A DNA stretch of 17,605 nt from the NCBI GenBank assembly GCA_023663915.1, contig JAMPGN010000072.1, positions 1 through 17,605 on the forward strand, read 5' to 3'. A program made the position numbers and the translations under genes. The DNA is from Eubacterium sp. (GTDB taxonomy: Bacteria > Bacillota_A > Clostridia > Lachnospirales > Lachnospiraceae). The notes under the pieces were generated by a model. The model was not told the origin of the DNA and ran no database searches. It worked only from the letters and a program-made list of their open reading frames with translations. Shown here piece by piece: positions 6,866-14,093 of the stretch; position 1 is the stretch's first letter; each line of letters begins with the position of its first letter.

Positions 6866-6894
6866 TTGACTTGCGTGCTCTATTGTGCTACTCT
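6866..6894 (+). promoter_or_regulatory. Candidate promoter of the LacI-family regulator
   Basis: TTGACT (6866-6871), a 17-base spacer and TACTCT (6889-6894). The -35 box is strong and the -10 box is weak. A GGAAT-N6-ATTCC palindrome (6909-6924) lies just after the predicted start and could serve autoregulation. Confidence 0.4.
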
Positions 6895-6996
6895 TTACTC
6901 AGTCAACCGGAATTTAAATATTCCACGAACCCTCGCTAAAACCAAGCCGGTATACATAGGACAGTTTCATCCACTATCACACAAAGGAGACCCACC

Positions 6997-8013
6997 ATGG
7001 CAACCATCAAAGAGATCGCCGCCCTTGCAGGCGTATCCCGCGGCACGGTAGACCGTGTACTGAACCACCGCGGTTCCGTCAATCCACAGACCGAACAGAA
7101 AATATTAGACATCGCCCAATCTCTCGACTATAAACCCAATAAAGCCGGCATCGTCCTCGCCGCTCGCAAGAAAAATCTCAAGCTGGGAGTCGTCCTGCTC
7201 GGACTCGGCGCAGTCTTCTACGATGATATCCTGTCCGGCATCCACACAAAAGCCGAGGAATTAGCTGATTATAACTGCTCCGTCCTCATTAGGCAGACCG
7301 ATTATGATTTAGAGCAGCAGCTTGACGCCATTGACGAACTCATCGCCGAAGGGATCAACGGACTCGCCCTCTCTCCCTACAACGATCCTGCCATCAGAAA
7401 AAAGATCAACGGACTCTATGATATGGGAATACCCGTAGTTACCTTAAATACCGATATCGAAAATTCAAAGCGGCTCGCCTACATCGGAAGTCATTTCTAC
7501 CGCTCCGGCGAAACCGCCGGCGGACTGATGCGCCTGATGACCCACGGAGCAGTACATGTGGGTATCATATCGGGATCACGTAACATCTTATGCCACACCG
7601 AACGCATCACCGGATTCACCCACGCAATCGCCGCCTACGGAAATATCCAAATTGTGGACACCGTAAATAACAACGATGATGAAGAAGAAAGCTATCGTCT
7701 GACGACCGCGCTTCTGGGCTGCCATCCCGAAATCAACGCCCTCTATTTCACGGCCGGCGGCGTATACGGCGGCTGCCGCGCCATAATAGATAGCAACCGT
7801 TATGATAATATGACCGTCATCACCTACGACATGGTAAGCACCACCCGGAAATATATAGAAGAAGGGCTGATCTCGGCTACGATCTGCCAGCAACCCTTCC
7901 TGCAAGGTTACAAACCTCTCTCAATTCTGTTTACTTATCTGACCACGGGCGAACTTCCCACCGTGGAAAACGATTATGTAGACATTGATATCCGCATCAA
8001 AGAGAACCTGTAA
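6997..8013 (+). CDS. LacI-family transcriptional regulator of the xylB operon
   Basis: The product has 338 residues, the normal family length; AAAGGAGA stands about 7 bases before ATG 6997. The N-terminal DNA-binding domain (1-60) begins ATIKEIAALAGVSRGTVDRVLNHRG, the LacI helix-turn-helix, followed by a hinge-like YKPNKAGIVLAARKK. The rest is a periplasmic-binding-protein-like effector domain in two lobes: LKLGVVLLG, INGLALSPYND, GIPVVTLNTDI, YIGSHFYRSGETAGGLM, VHVGIISGS and VITYDMVSTTRKYIEEGLISATICQQPFLQGYKP. The effector domain resembles sugar-binding type-1/4 proteins. It is divergent from xylB, so it most likely senses the pentose or its product and represses the xylB operon and perhaps itself. 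Target and ligand are inferred from position. A consensus promoter faces its 3' end from the opposite strand (8065-8093). Confidence 0.9.
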   Translation: MATIKEIAALAGVSRGTVDRVLNHRGSVNPQTEQKILDIAQSLDYKPNKAGIVLAARKKNLKLGVVLLGLGAVFYDDILSGIHTKAEELADYNCSVLIRQTDYDLEQQLDAIDELIAEGINGLALSPYNDPAIRKKINGLYDMGIPVVTLNTDIENSKRLAYIGSHFYRSGETAGGLMRLMTHGAVHVGIISGSRNILCHTERITGFTHAIAAYGNIQIVDTVNNNDDEEESYRLTTALLGCHPEINALYFTAGGVYGGCRAIIDSNRYDNMTVITYDMVSTTRKYIEEGLISATICQQPFLQGYKPLSILFTYLTTGELPTVENDYVDIDIRIKENL

Positions 8014-8064
8014 GGCGTAAGAACTGCTCCTCAAACAATTCGTCCGCCTGCCCTCAACATTTAT

Positions 8065-8093
8065 ATTATACTCGCATGGTTATATATTGTCAA
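8065..8093 (-). promoter_or_regulatory. Consensus promoter directed antisense into the regulator gene
   Basis: On the minus strand this reads TTGACA (8088-8093), exactly 17 bases, then TATAAT (8065-8070), the full sigma-A consensus. The start would be near 8058, reading back through the 3' end of the LacI-family gene. No credible minus-strand gene follows: the ATG at 8060 opens only nine codons and has no ribosome binding site. An antisense or small RNA is possible. Chance occurrence in AT-rich DNA is the main alternative. Confidence 0.5.
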
Positions 8094-8224
8094 ATTGTCA
8101 TTGTTGATTTTGTCCATTTTTCCGCCTGTATATTTAATTTTTTTATTAAAAATAACAAATACGCACACATTTGTATAAATGTACATCATGCATCGCAGAT
8201 CATGTGCCACAGACAAATATTTTC

Positions 8225-8253
8225 TATACAAAATCTATGATTTTTGATATACT
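8225..8253 (+). promoter_or_regulatory. Candidate promoter of the carbamate kinase gene
   Basis: TATACA (8225-8230), a 17-base spacer and TATACT (8248-8253). The leader would be about 40 bases. A weak AT-only hairpin (TTTAAT/ATTAAA, near 8133-8150) upstream could end the regulator transcript, but it is too weak to call. Confidence 0.45.
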
Positions 8254-8299
8254 GATACTATTCCAAAATGAAATCAGATAAGCGGAGGAATCAGAACCT

Positions 8300-9235
8300 A
8301 TGAATAAGAAACGTGCCGTCGTCTCTCTCGGACATGAGGCTCTTGGTTATACAACATCAGAACAATGGGACGCAGTGAAATTGACTGCCAAAGCGCTTGC
8401 CGACCTGATCGAAGCCGACTACCAGCTTACAATCACGCACAGCAACGGGCGACAGGTCAGTATGATCCACAAGGCTATGACCGAGCTGCGCCGCGTATAT
8501 ATCGACTACACCCCCGCGCCTATGTGCGTCTGTTCCGCCATGAGCCAGGGCTATGTCGGATATGATATCCAGAATGCCTTGCGCGCAGAACTTCTCTGCC
8601 GGGGCATCTCCAAGACCGTCAGCACAATTCTGACACAGGTGACGGTAGACCCTTACGACGAGGCGTTCTACGAACCCACCAAAGTAATCGGTCGTTATAT
8701 GTCCAAAGAAGATGCAGAAATAGAGATCAAAAAGGGAAATTTCGTAAAGGAAGAACCCGGCAAGGGATTCCGGCGTGTCGTTGCCGCTCCCAGACCGATT
8801 GAGATCATAGAGATCGACGCCATCCGCACACTAGCAGAGGCAGGTCAAGTCGTCATTGCCTGCGGAGGCGGCGGCATTCCCGTAATCGAGCAGAATCATC
8901 TTCTCAAAGGCGCATCGGCAGTGATCGAGAAAGATTCCATCGCTGGAAAGCTGGCGTGTGACTTAAATGCCGACGAACTGATCATTTTAACCGGCGTTCC
9001 GTGCGTCTACAAGAACTTTGGCACAAGCGATCAGGAAGCGCTGAATGCCTTGACCGTCGCGGAATCGAAGAAGTTGATCGAAGAGGGGCATTTTGAGGAA
9101 GGCACCATGCTCCCCAAGATTGAAGCCGCAATTTCTTATCTTGAGCAGAATCCTTCCGGCAGCGTGCTGATTACTTCCTTGAAGACCGTAGCTGACGCCA
9201 TCAAAGGAAAGAATGGCACTGTCATCACTGCGTAA
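8300..9235 (+). CDS. Carbamate kinase homologue (GHEALG variant)
   Basis: The product has 311 residues, typical for carbamate kinase, which makes ATP and carbamate from carbamoyl phosphate and ADP. GGAGG lies 11 bases before ATG 8300. The amino acid kinase fold is clear: MSQGYVGYDIQNALR (81-95), TQVTVDPYDEAF.PTK (112-128, Lys128), GKGFRRVVAAPRP (154-166), VIACGGGGIPVI (185-196), AVIEKD (207-212, Lys211), LTGVPCVYKNFGT and TMLPKIEAAI (Lys273). Two substrate loops differ from the textbook enzyme: GGNALG is GHEALG (11-16) and THGNGPQVG is THSNGRQVS (46-54). The GHEALG form appears, from memory, to be a recurrent clostridial subgroup. The gene stands alone, with no arginine deiminase or carbamoyltransferase beside it, so the source of carbamoyl phosphate (arginine, purine or allantoin breakdown) is unknown. 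It converges on lspA with a 55-base gap. Confidence 0.85.
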   Translation: MNKKRAVVSLGHEALGYTTSEQWDAVKLTAKALADLIEADYQLTITHSNGRQVSMIHKAMTELRRVYIDYTPAPMCVCSAMSQGYVGYDIQNALRAELLCRGISKTVSTILTQVTVDPYDEAFYEPTKVIGRYMSKEDAEIEIKKGNFVKEEPGKGFRRVVAAPRPIEIIEIDAIRTLAEAGQVVIACGGGGIPVIEQNHLLKGASAVIEKDSIAGKLACDLNADELIILTGVPCVYKNFGTSDQEALNALTVAESKKLIEEGHFEEGTMLPKIEAAISYLEQNPSGSVLITSLKTVADAIKGKNGTVITA

Positions 9236-9290
9236 CAGATTAAGATTTGCGCAATATGAGATTTGCCCCATACACCCGACAACAAGGAGA

Positions 9291-9755
9291 TCATTTATCC
9301 GCGCTCCCCAACACGATAAGGAGCGCGCCGATCATGATACAGAAATCAGAAATATTGAACACGATGTTTCTGATTTTTTTGCTTTTGACCGGAAAACTAA
9401 TATAGTCCACCACATACTTGCGGACCAGACGGTCATAAGTATTGCTGTAGGCACCGCCGAGAAGCAGCGCCAGACCGACCCTGAGTATCTTATTCCCCCT
9501 GCATGTGAACGTCACCAGAAAAAATACCGTCGCTCCCAGCGTCAAAACCAGCGACAGCACTGACACCAGACCGCTCCTCCTTTCTCCGGCATCCAGAAAC
9601 GCTCCTTTGTTGTGATATTTGCGAAGCAGGAGCCTGTCGCCGCAGACAGGCGTTACCTCTCCTTCCGTCCTTGTATGTTCGATATGGTTCTTGATAAACA
9701 GATCAAGCACAAATACTGCCATTGCAAGAAAAGTACATATTAAGATCATTTCCAT
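9291..9755 (-). CDS. lspA: Signal peptidase II (lipoprotein signal peptidase) homologue
   Basis: The product has 154 residues, the family length, with four membrane segments (about 3-20, 63-84, 90-105 and 132-150). It cleaves the signal peptide of prolipoproteins after lipid attachment. Family motifs are visible: VLDLFIK (17-22), HNKGAF (48-53, for NxGAaF), GGAYSNTYDRL (100-110, for GGAxGNxxDR, catalytic Asp108) and VFNISD (132-137, for FNxAD, catalytic Asp137). The start ATG 9755 overlaps the end of the PIN toxin gene by 10 bases and uses a GAGGAA site inside it, so translation is probably coupled. Sharing a transcript with a toxin-antitoxin pair is unusual for this gene. Sequence is divergent from standard LspA, so it may be a second, accessory copy; whether another copy exists cannot be seen here. 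Confidence 0.85.
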   Translation of the reverse strand: MEMILICTFLAMAVFVLDLFIKNHIEHTRTEGEVTPVCGDRLLLRKYHNKGAFLDAGERRSGLVSVLSLVLTLGATVFFLVTFTCRGNKILRVGLALLLGGAYSNTYDRLVRKYVVDYISFPVKSKKIRNIVFNISDFCIMIGALLIVLGSADK

Positions 9756-10174
9756 TGTTCCTCATCAATCATCATCTCTATCCACGCTGTTGGTGTCATA
9801 ACAGGCAATAAAACATCTTCATAGTCTTTATGGTTTCCTGTGATAATATAATCCATCCTGTTATTTTTTCCTGTTATATATTGCACACAGTCCTCAAAAT
9901 CTTTCCACTTTTTCCTAAACGCTTCTCTAATATCCTGTTCGGTTACAGAAAGGATTCCTGCCAATCGAAAAATATTATCCATGATAACATATGTTCGTCT
10001 TATATCATGTGTCTCTTTACGAATAATATAAAAAATATCTGTCACGGACGATGCTGTTATATATGCGCCTGTTCCAGTCTCCTTCACTTTTCTGAACAAT
10101 TCCATAGAAACATCACATCCGCTGCGCTTAAGAACCATATCTAGGATCACATTGGTATCAATTAGCAGTTTCAT
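9746..10174 (-). CDS. PIN-domain ribonuclease toxin (VapC-like)
   Basis: The product has 142 residues starting at ATG 10174. It is a PIN-domain protein, a Mg-dependent RNase that is usually the toxin of a VapBC-type pair. The acidic pocket is intact: LIDTNVILDMVLKR (4-17, Asp6), SSVTDIFYI (42-50, Asp46), DFEDCVQYIT (92-101, Asp92 and Asp95) and YIITGNHKDYED (109-120, Asp117). These fit the PIN_3-like group (DTNVxLD, DFEDA, ITxNxKDF). The reading frame overlaps the antitoxin by 17 bases upstream and lspA by 10 bases downstream, so all three are likely made from one mRNA. Base composition is more AT-rich than in the neighbouring sugar genes, suggesting acquisition. Target RNA is unknown. Confidence 0.87.
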   Translation of the reverse strand: MKLLIDTNVILDMVLKRSGCDVSMELFRKVKETGTGAYITASSVTDIFYIIRKETHDIRRTYVIMDNIFRLAGILSVTEQDIREAFRKKWKDFEDCVQYITGKNNRMDYIITGNHKDYEDVLLPVMTPTAWIEMMIDEEQWK

Positions 10175-10394
10175 ACCTTTCTCTTATCCTTTCTTCTCGA
10201 TATTCCTCCAATGTCTTTCCCGTATCCGGTACCGTGCCTACGATATTTCCGAAAATATCATCCAGAGATTCCATATCAAATGGTTTTTCTTCCATCTGCT
10301 GTGAACTAAGAAATTGCACAAAACTATATATCATTTCTATTTGACTTTCCGGCAAAACATTTAACAAATCGATCGTTTTCTCCAACGTTGACAT
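10158..10394 (-). CDS. Antitoxin of the PIN toxin
   Basis: The product has 78 residues, starting at ATG 10394 with GGAG about 7 bases upstream; the frame open to 10448 lacks a ribosome binding site. The N-terminal helix pair ending LNVLPESQIEMIYSFVQFLSSQQ (11-33) is the LPE.Q...V..FI.FL pattern common in small antitoxins. The acidic middle (35-48) and C-terminal GKTLEEYREERIRERYE (59-75) resemble the toxin-neutralising tail of such proteins. It probably binds the PIN toxin and may repress the shared promoter just upstream (10439-10467). The toxin start lies inside its last codons. Assignment rests on position and pattern; the exact antitoxin family is uncertain. Confidence 0.78.
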   Translation of the reverse strand: MSTLEKTIDLLNVLPESQIEMIYSFVQFLSSQQMEEKPFDMESLDDIFGNIVGTVPDTGKTLEEYREERIRERYETAN

Positions 10395-10438
10395 AGTCTT
10401 CTCCTCTTTAAAATCCATATGATTTATTATCTTACTAT

Positions 10439-10467
10439 ATTGTATCACTCTCTATGTAAACTAACCA
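10439..10467 (-). promoter_or_regulatory. Promoter of the antitoxin-toxin-lspA operon
   Basis: On the minus strand an extended -10, TGA-TACAAT (-10 box 10439-10444), is preceded at 17 bases by a weak -35 TGGTTA (10462-10467). The start would lie near 10432, about 40 bases before the antitoxin ATG. No clear terminator separates this unit from the GH3 gene upstream, so read-through from the sugar operon is possible. Confidence 0.45.
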
Positions 10468-10617
10468 TTACATTTTTAGGATTTATACCGTCTGATTCCA
10501 GTTTCCCCGGCATCTTAAAAAAATATATTTTTATCTTACTCCTTATAATACCGCCTCTTAGTTCTATGATAAACCTTATAAGTTTCTACGAAATAATTCT
10601 TCCAGCCTGTTGGCAGA

Positions 10618-13110
10618 CTAAACAAGTTCTTTCGCCATAGCCGCCACCCTGCTTGCATTCACTAGAAGCTGCTGTCTTTTCACGGTTCCATTTTGCAAGC
10701 CTTCCATCACTTCTTTGTAATCAGACTTGGAACCGGGCATAAAAAGATCTCCGCCTGCCATACATACATTGGGCGCTTTCGCTACCGGATATTTACAGTT
10801 GTCCTCCGTCTTATAGTGCGAGATAACCCAGTCAGTCATCACGATTCCCTGAAAACCATATTCCGCCCGCAAAACATCCTCAATCAGTCCTCTATGCTCA
10901 TTGACATGCGTCCCGTTTACAAGATTGTAAGATGTCATGACCGCCTTCGGCTGGGAGATTTTTACTGCAATGCCAAAACCTTTCAGATAGATTTCGCGTG
11001 CCGCCCTCTCGCTGAGCCTTGAGCTATTCTGTGTACGGTTCCTCTCCTGGTTGTTAAATGCATAGTGCTTGATCGTCGTACCGCAGTGTGCATAAGACTG
11101 GACACCCTTCGTAATATATCCCGCCATCATGCCCGACACGAAGGGATCTTCGGAATAGTATTCAAAATTCCTGCCGCAGCGGATGCTCCTATGGATATTG
11201 AGCGCCGGCGCCAGCCACAAGTGCACCCCGAAGTGATTCATCTCGAATCCCACGATCTTTCCACACTTTTCTGCAAAATCCGTATTGAAACTCTGCGCGA
11301 TCGCCGTTCCGATCGGGAGCGCTGTCGCATACTGCCTGCGGACTTTATCTGTCTTCTTTAATTTGTAACCCATCCTGTCTACCAGCCATCCCATAGGTTT
11401 CGGCATAAGTTCCAGGATGGATTCCGGCATCGTACCGCCAAGGGCATGTATCCCGCCATTTTTATCGACTGCGTACTCTTTTGCCAGACGAAGACCCGCC
11501 GGGCCATCCGCCATTACCAAAGATTCCACGCCGAAATTTTTCGCTTCCAGAGATGTCTGCCCTGCCGCACCGGCAACAGTAAATCCTGCATTTCCAATGA
11601 TACTGGCAACGCCGCCCTTGGAATTGAATGCGCCTATATTCAATTTGACAAGCTGGTCATCCGAAAGTTTCTTAATATCGGAGTTGATCACGTCTTTTCG
11701 TGTATAATCTACGGTGTCCGTGCTAATCACATCTGGGGATAATATATAAGTTGGCAGATTCGCCGGTATCCGTGCACGATCTGAGTTCCCTGCCCCCTCG
11801 TCCGTGTTGGAAACCTCATCCACACGAATATCTTTTTCTTTCCCTGCCGCCGCAAGTTTCGGAATCTTATCATCTGCAAATCCGGGATTGCCAAGAACAT
11901 TCTTTGCACGCAATGTCGTAATCGTTTCTTCTACTCTCACGATACCTGCTGCGACCGTATCCGCGCTGCTGTTTCCTATGCGGAGAATATAATCGCCCGC
12001 TTCGAGAAGATAACTTTCGCTCTCCGTATCGTAAGGTGCAATATCCTTCATGGAAAAAGCAATTTTAACCGTTTCTTCCTCCCCGGCATCTAACCGCCTT
12101 GTCTTACCAAAACCCGCAAGAACCTGATAAGGCTCATCCAGCTTCCCCGCCGGAATCGAAACGTAAAGCTGCACGACCTCTTTCGCCGCCTTCTCTCCCA
12201 CATTCTTTACCGTACTTTCCACTGTCACAACGTCTTGCTCAAGATGCACATCCGACACCTGGATCGTAAACTGTGAGTAGGTCAGACCAAAGCCAAAAGG
12301 GAACAATGGCTTCTTCCCAATGCTGTCAAAATAACGGTAGCCCACGTAGATGCCTTCTTTGTAGCAGGTATCATCTTTCTCTCCGAAATCACCGATTGAC
12401 GGATAGTCCTCCCACGCGCTCCATGTCGTGGTGAGTTTTCCGGAAGGACTCTGCTTTCCCAGCAGAATATCCGCCAGGATATGCCCGGTCTCCACGCCAA
12501 GCTGGGAGAGGACCAGAATATTCTTTACCGCAAGCACCGGTGTCAGATCGACGACTCCGCCTGCATTGATGACCAGCATAAAATTCTCATATTTTTTATT
12601 ACATGCCAAAATATCCCGTATTTCTGTTTTGGAAAGGAGGATATCGCCCGCCTCCGGCACGCGGTCGCTTCCCTCGCCCGAAATACGAGCGAGAACATAG
12701 ATCCCGGTATCCCCTGTCCCATTTAAAGGCAGCTTGTACTCTGACTCCTTCATGGCACGCCCCATCGACATCATCATCACATTCTGATGCTTCGCCTTCG
12801 CTTCCGCCTTTAAATCCACAAGGAACTTCTGCTTTGCCGCACTGCGGACTCCGTTGTAAGCATCCAGCCACGCTTTGGAAGTAATCCGGAATCCAGCATC
12901 CTCAAGCCCCTGCTCCACCGTCACAAAGAAACGGGAATTTACTTCCCCCGAACCAGTTCCACCTTTGACCGTATTGCGCGCACCGCTTCCGTATACCGCG
13001 ATATCCCCTGTCTCGGATAATGGAAAATGACCATCCTTTTTCAGAAGAACGGTACATTCCGCGCCCATTTTTCTTAAATATTTATTGTGCTTCGTTTCAT
13101 AAGTATTCAT
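10618..13110 (-). CDS. GH3 beta-glycosidase with swapped domain order
   Basis: The product has 830 residues and starts at ATG 13110 with AGGAGGG 6 bases upstream. There is no signal peptide, so it acts in the cytosol on imported glycosides. The usual GH3 order is reversed. The C-terminal-type domain comes first (about 15-235, with GGTGSGEVN 50-58 and ISGEGSDR 143-150, whose Glu146 is the probable acid/base). A fibronectin-III-like domain follows (about 285-395, preceded by PFGFGLTYS). After a linker (about 400-480), the N-terminal-type TIM barrel is last (about 485-830). The barrel holds MADGPAGLR (533-541), GRNFEYYSEDP (646-656), KHYAFNNQE (681-689) and MTDW (758-761), whose Asp760 is the probable nucleophile. 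This order is known from rumen bacterial beta-glucosidases. It is the fourth gene of the operon, 114 bases after the aldolase gene. Beta-glucosidase is most likely; beta-xylosidase is possible. Confidence 0.92.
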   Translation of the reverse strand: MNTYETKHNKYLRKMGAECTVLLKKDGHFPLSETGDIAVYGSGARNTVKGGTGSGEVNSRFFVTVEQGLEDAGFRITSKAWLDAYNGVRSAAKQKFLVDLKAEAKAKHQNVMMMSMGRAMKESEYKLPLNGTGDTGIYVLARISGEGSDRVPEAGDILLSKTEIRDILACNKKYENFMLVINAGGVVDLTPVLAVKNILVLSQLGVETGHILADILLGKQSPSGKLTTTWSAWEDYPSIGDFGEKDDTCYKEGIYVGYRYFDSIGKKPLFPFGFGLTYSQFTIQVSDVHLEQDVVTVESTVKNVGEKAAKEVVQLYVSIPAGKLDEPYQVLAGFGKTRRLDAGEEETVKIAFSMKDIAPYDTESESYLLEAGDYILRIGNSSADTVAAGIVRVEETITTLRAKNVLGNPGFADDKIPKLAAAGKEKDIRVDEVSNTDEGAGNSDRARIPANLPTYILSPDVISTDTVDYTRKDVINSDIKKLSDDQLVKLNIGAFNSKGGVASIIGNAGFTVAGAAGQTSLEAKNFGVESLVMADGPAGLRLAKEYAVDKNGGIHALGGTMPESILELMPKPMGWLVDRMGYKLKKTDKVRRQYATALPIGTAIAQSFNTDFAEKCGKIVGFEMNHFGVHLWLAPALNIHRSIRCGRNFEYYSEDPFVSGMMAGYITKGVQSYAHCGTTIKHYAFNNQERNRTQNSSRLSERAAREIYLKGFGIAVKISQPKAVMTSYNLVNGTHVNEHRGLIEDVLRAEYGFQGIVMTDWVISHYKTEDNCKYPVAKAPNVCMAGGDLFMPGSKSDYKEVMEGLQNGTVKRQQLLVNASRVAAMAKELV

Positions 13111-13141
13111 GTCTGTCCCTCCTATAGCAATATGATTACAT

Positions 13142-13169
13142 ATTTTATCATCCCATAACGGAAAAACAA
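13142..13169 (-). promoter_or_regulatory. Possible internal promoter ahead of the GH3 gene
   Basis: On the minus strand: TTGTTT (13164-13169), a 16-base spacer and TAAAAT (13142-13147). The 114-base gap here is the longest in the operon, and a small TTTAC/GTAAA hairpin lies near 13187-13203. This could give separate expression of the glucosidase. The -35 box is weak. Confidence 0.3.
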
Positions 13170-13224
13170 ACTATATCGTTATCAAATTTACTTTTTCAGT
13201 AAACCCCGAAACCAAAGAAATTAT

Positions 13225-14070
13225 TTATACCCGATTTTCCGATCCAAAGAGCCGTATTTTTTCCATCGCAGCTTTCTTGATTGCTTCCACCTCATAGGGA
13301 ATCACGCCGAACATACTGTTTGCCCCTTTGGCAATCCCTGCTTCTATACCCGCTTTTCCAGCCTTATCCACATCTGTAAAAATATTGACCTTGCAGATCC
13401 CCTTCTTCACCGCCGTCTGAAAATCGTCATTGGAAAGACCGCTGCCGCCATGAAGCACCAAGGGCACTCCCGTTTTGTCCGCGATCGTCGCGATCCGCTC
13501 AAAATCCAGCTTGGGTGGGAATTTATAATCGCCGTGGGCATTTCCCACCGCCACCGCCAGCGCATCCACTCCTGTACGTTTCACAAAATCCGCTGCCGTG
13601 TCAGGATCGGTATAATAATCACTTGGATTCTCAAGCTTTCCCTCGCCCTCATTATCCCCTACATGACCTAACTCGCCTTCCACCGTAGCGCCCATGGCAT
13701 GACAGATCTTCACCATTTCTGCCACTTGCTCTAAATTTTCTTCATAACTTGCCATAGAACAATCATACATCACAGACGTAAAACCCAGTCGCAACGCCTG
13801 CATACAGCGCTCGAAAGTCAGACCGTGATCGTAATGTACACATACCGGCACAGACGCCCGTCTTGCCATGGGAATTAAATAATCCGCCACATTCTCTAGC
13901 TCCATAGCAGGCAAGAGAATCTCCGCCGTTCCCACAATCACCGGTGCATGTAGCTCTTCCGCTGCCCCAATGACCGCTCTTGCCATTTCTACATTGATGG
14001 CATTGAAAAAGCCTACGCCATAGCCGCCCTGTTTTGCAGGATGCAGAATTTCATTCATTGTCACTAACAT
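13225..14070 (-). CDS. Class II (zinc) ketose-bisphosphate aldolase-family enzyme
   Basis: The product has 281 residues from ATG 14070; an ATG at 14076 also opens the frame but stands only about 2 bases from the GGGGA site, so 14070 is preferred. The enzyme is a cytosolic class II aldolase of the FbaA/GatY type, splitting a ketose phosphate into dihydroxyacetone phosphate and an aldehyde. In the numbering of the longer form, the zinc and catalytic residues are in VHYDHG (80-85, Asp83 and His84), GELGHVGDNEGE (134-145), NAHG (His181) and LHGGSG (208-213, His209). KVNIFTDVD (229-237) contributes to phosphate binding. It lies 17-23 bases after the PfkB kinase gene and is surely co-transcribed. 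With that kinase it suggests cleavage of a ketose 1-phosphate or a bisphosphate such as tagatose or fructose bisphosphate. The exact substrate is not decided by sequence. Confidence 0.88.
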   Translation of the reverse strand: MLVTMNEILHPAKQGGYGVGFFNAINVEMARAVIGAAEELHAPVIVGTAEILLPAMELENVADYLIPMARRASVPVCVHYDHGLTFERCMQALRLGFTSVMYDCSMASYEENLEQVAEMVKICHAMGATVEGELGHVGDNEGEGKLENPSDYYTDPDTAADFVKRTGVDALAVAVGNAHGDYKFPPKLDFERIATIADKTGVPLVLHGGSGLSNDDFQTAVKKGICKVNIFTDVDKAGKAGIEAGIAKGANSMFGVIPYEVEAIKKAAMEKIRLFGSENRV

Positions 14071-14093
14071 ACTCATTTCCCCACAATCTTACT

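Noticed and set aside
7588..7905. Minus-strand frame of 105 codons inside the LacI-family gene, downstream of the antisense promoter
   Set aside because: It begins with a non-ATG codon, lacks a ribosome binding site and mirrors the codon pattern of the real gene on the other strand.
8150..8215. ArgR-like or arginine-responsive site before the carbamate kinase gene
   Set aside because: AT-rich stretches such as TTGTATAAATGTACAT only loosely resemble the box and no arginine genes are nearby.
9301..9326. GCGCTCC/GGAGCGC hairpin between the convergent arcC-like and lspA genes
   Set aside because: It lies inside the lspA coding end and has no T-run on either strand, so it is not supported as a terminator.
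10460..10617. Search for a terminator after the GH3 gene
   Set aside because: Only weak AT hairpins (for example CTTATAA/TTATAAG) without a proper stem and T-run were seen.
12603..12884. Overlapping frames on both strands within the GH3 gene
   Set aside because: They are shadows of the GH3 reading frame with no start signals or recognisable domains.
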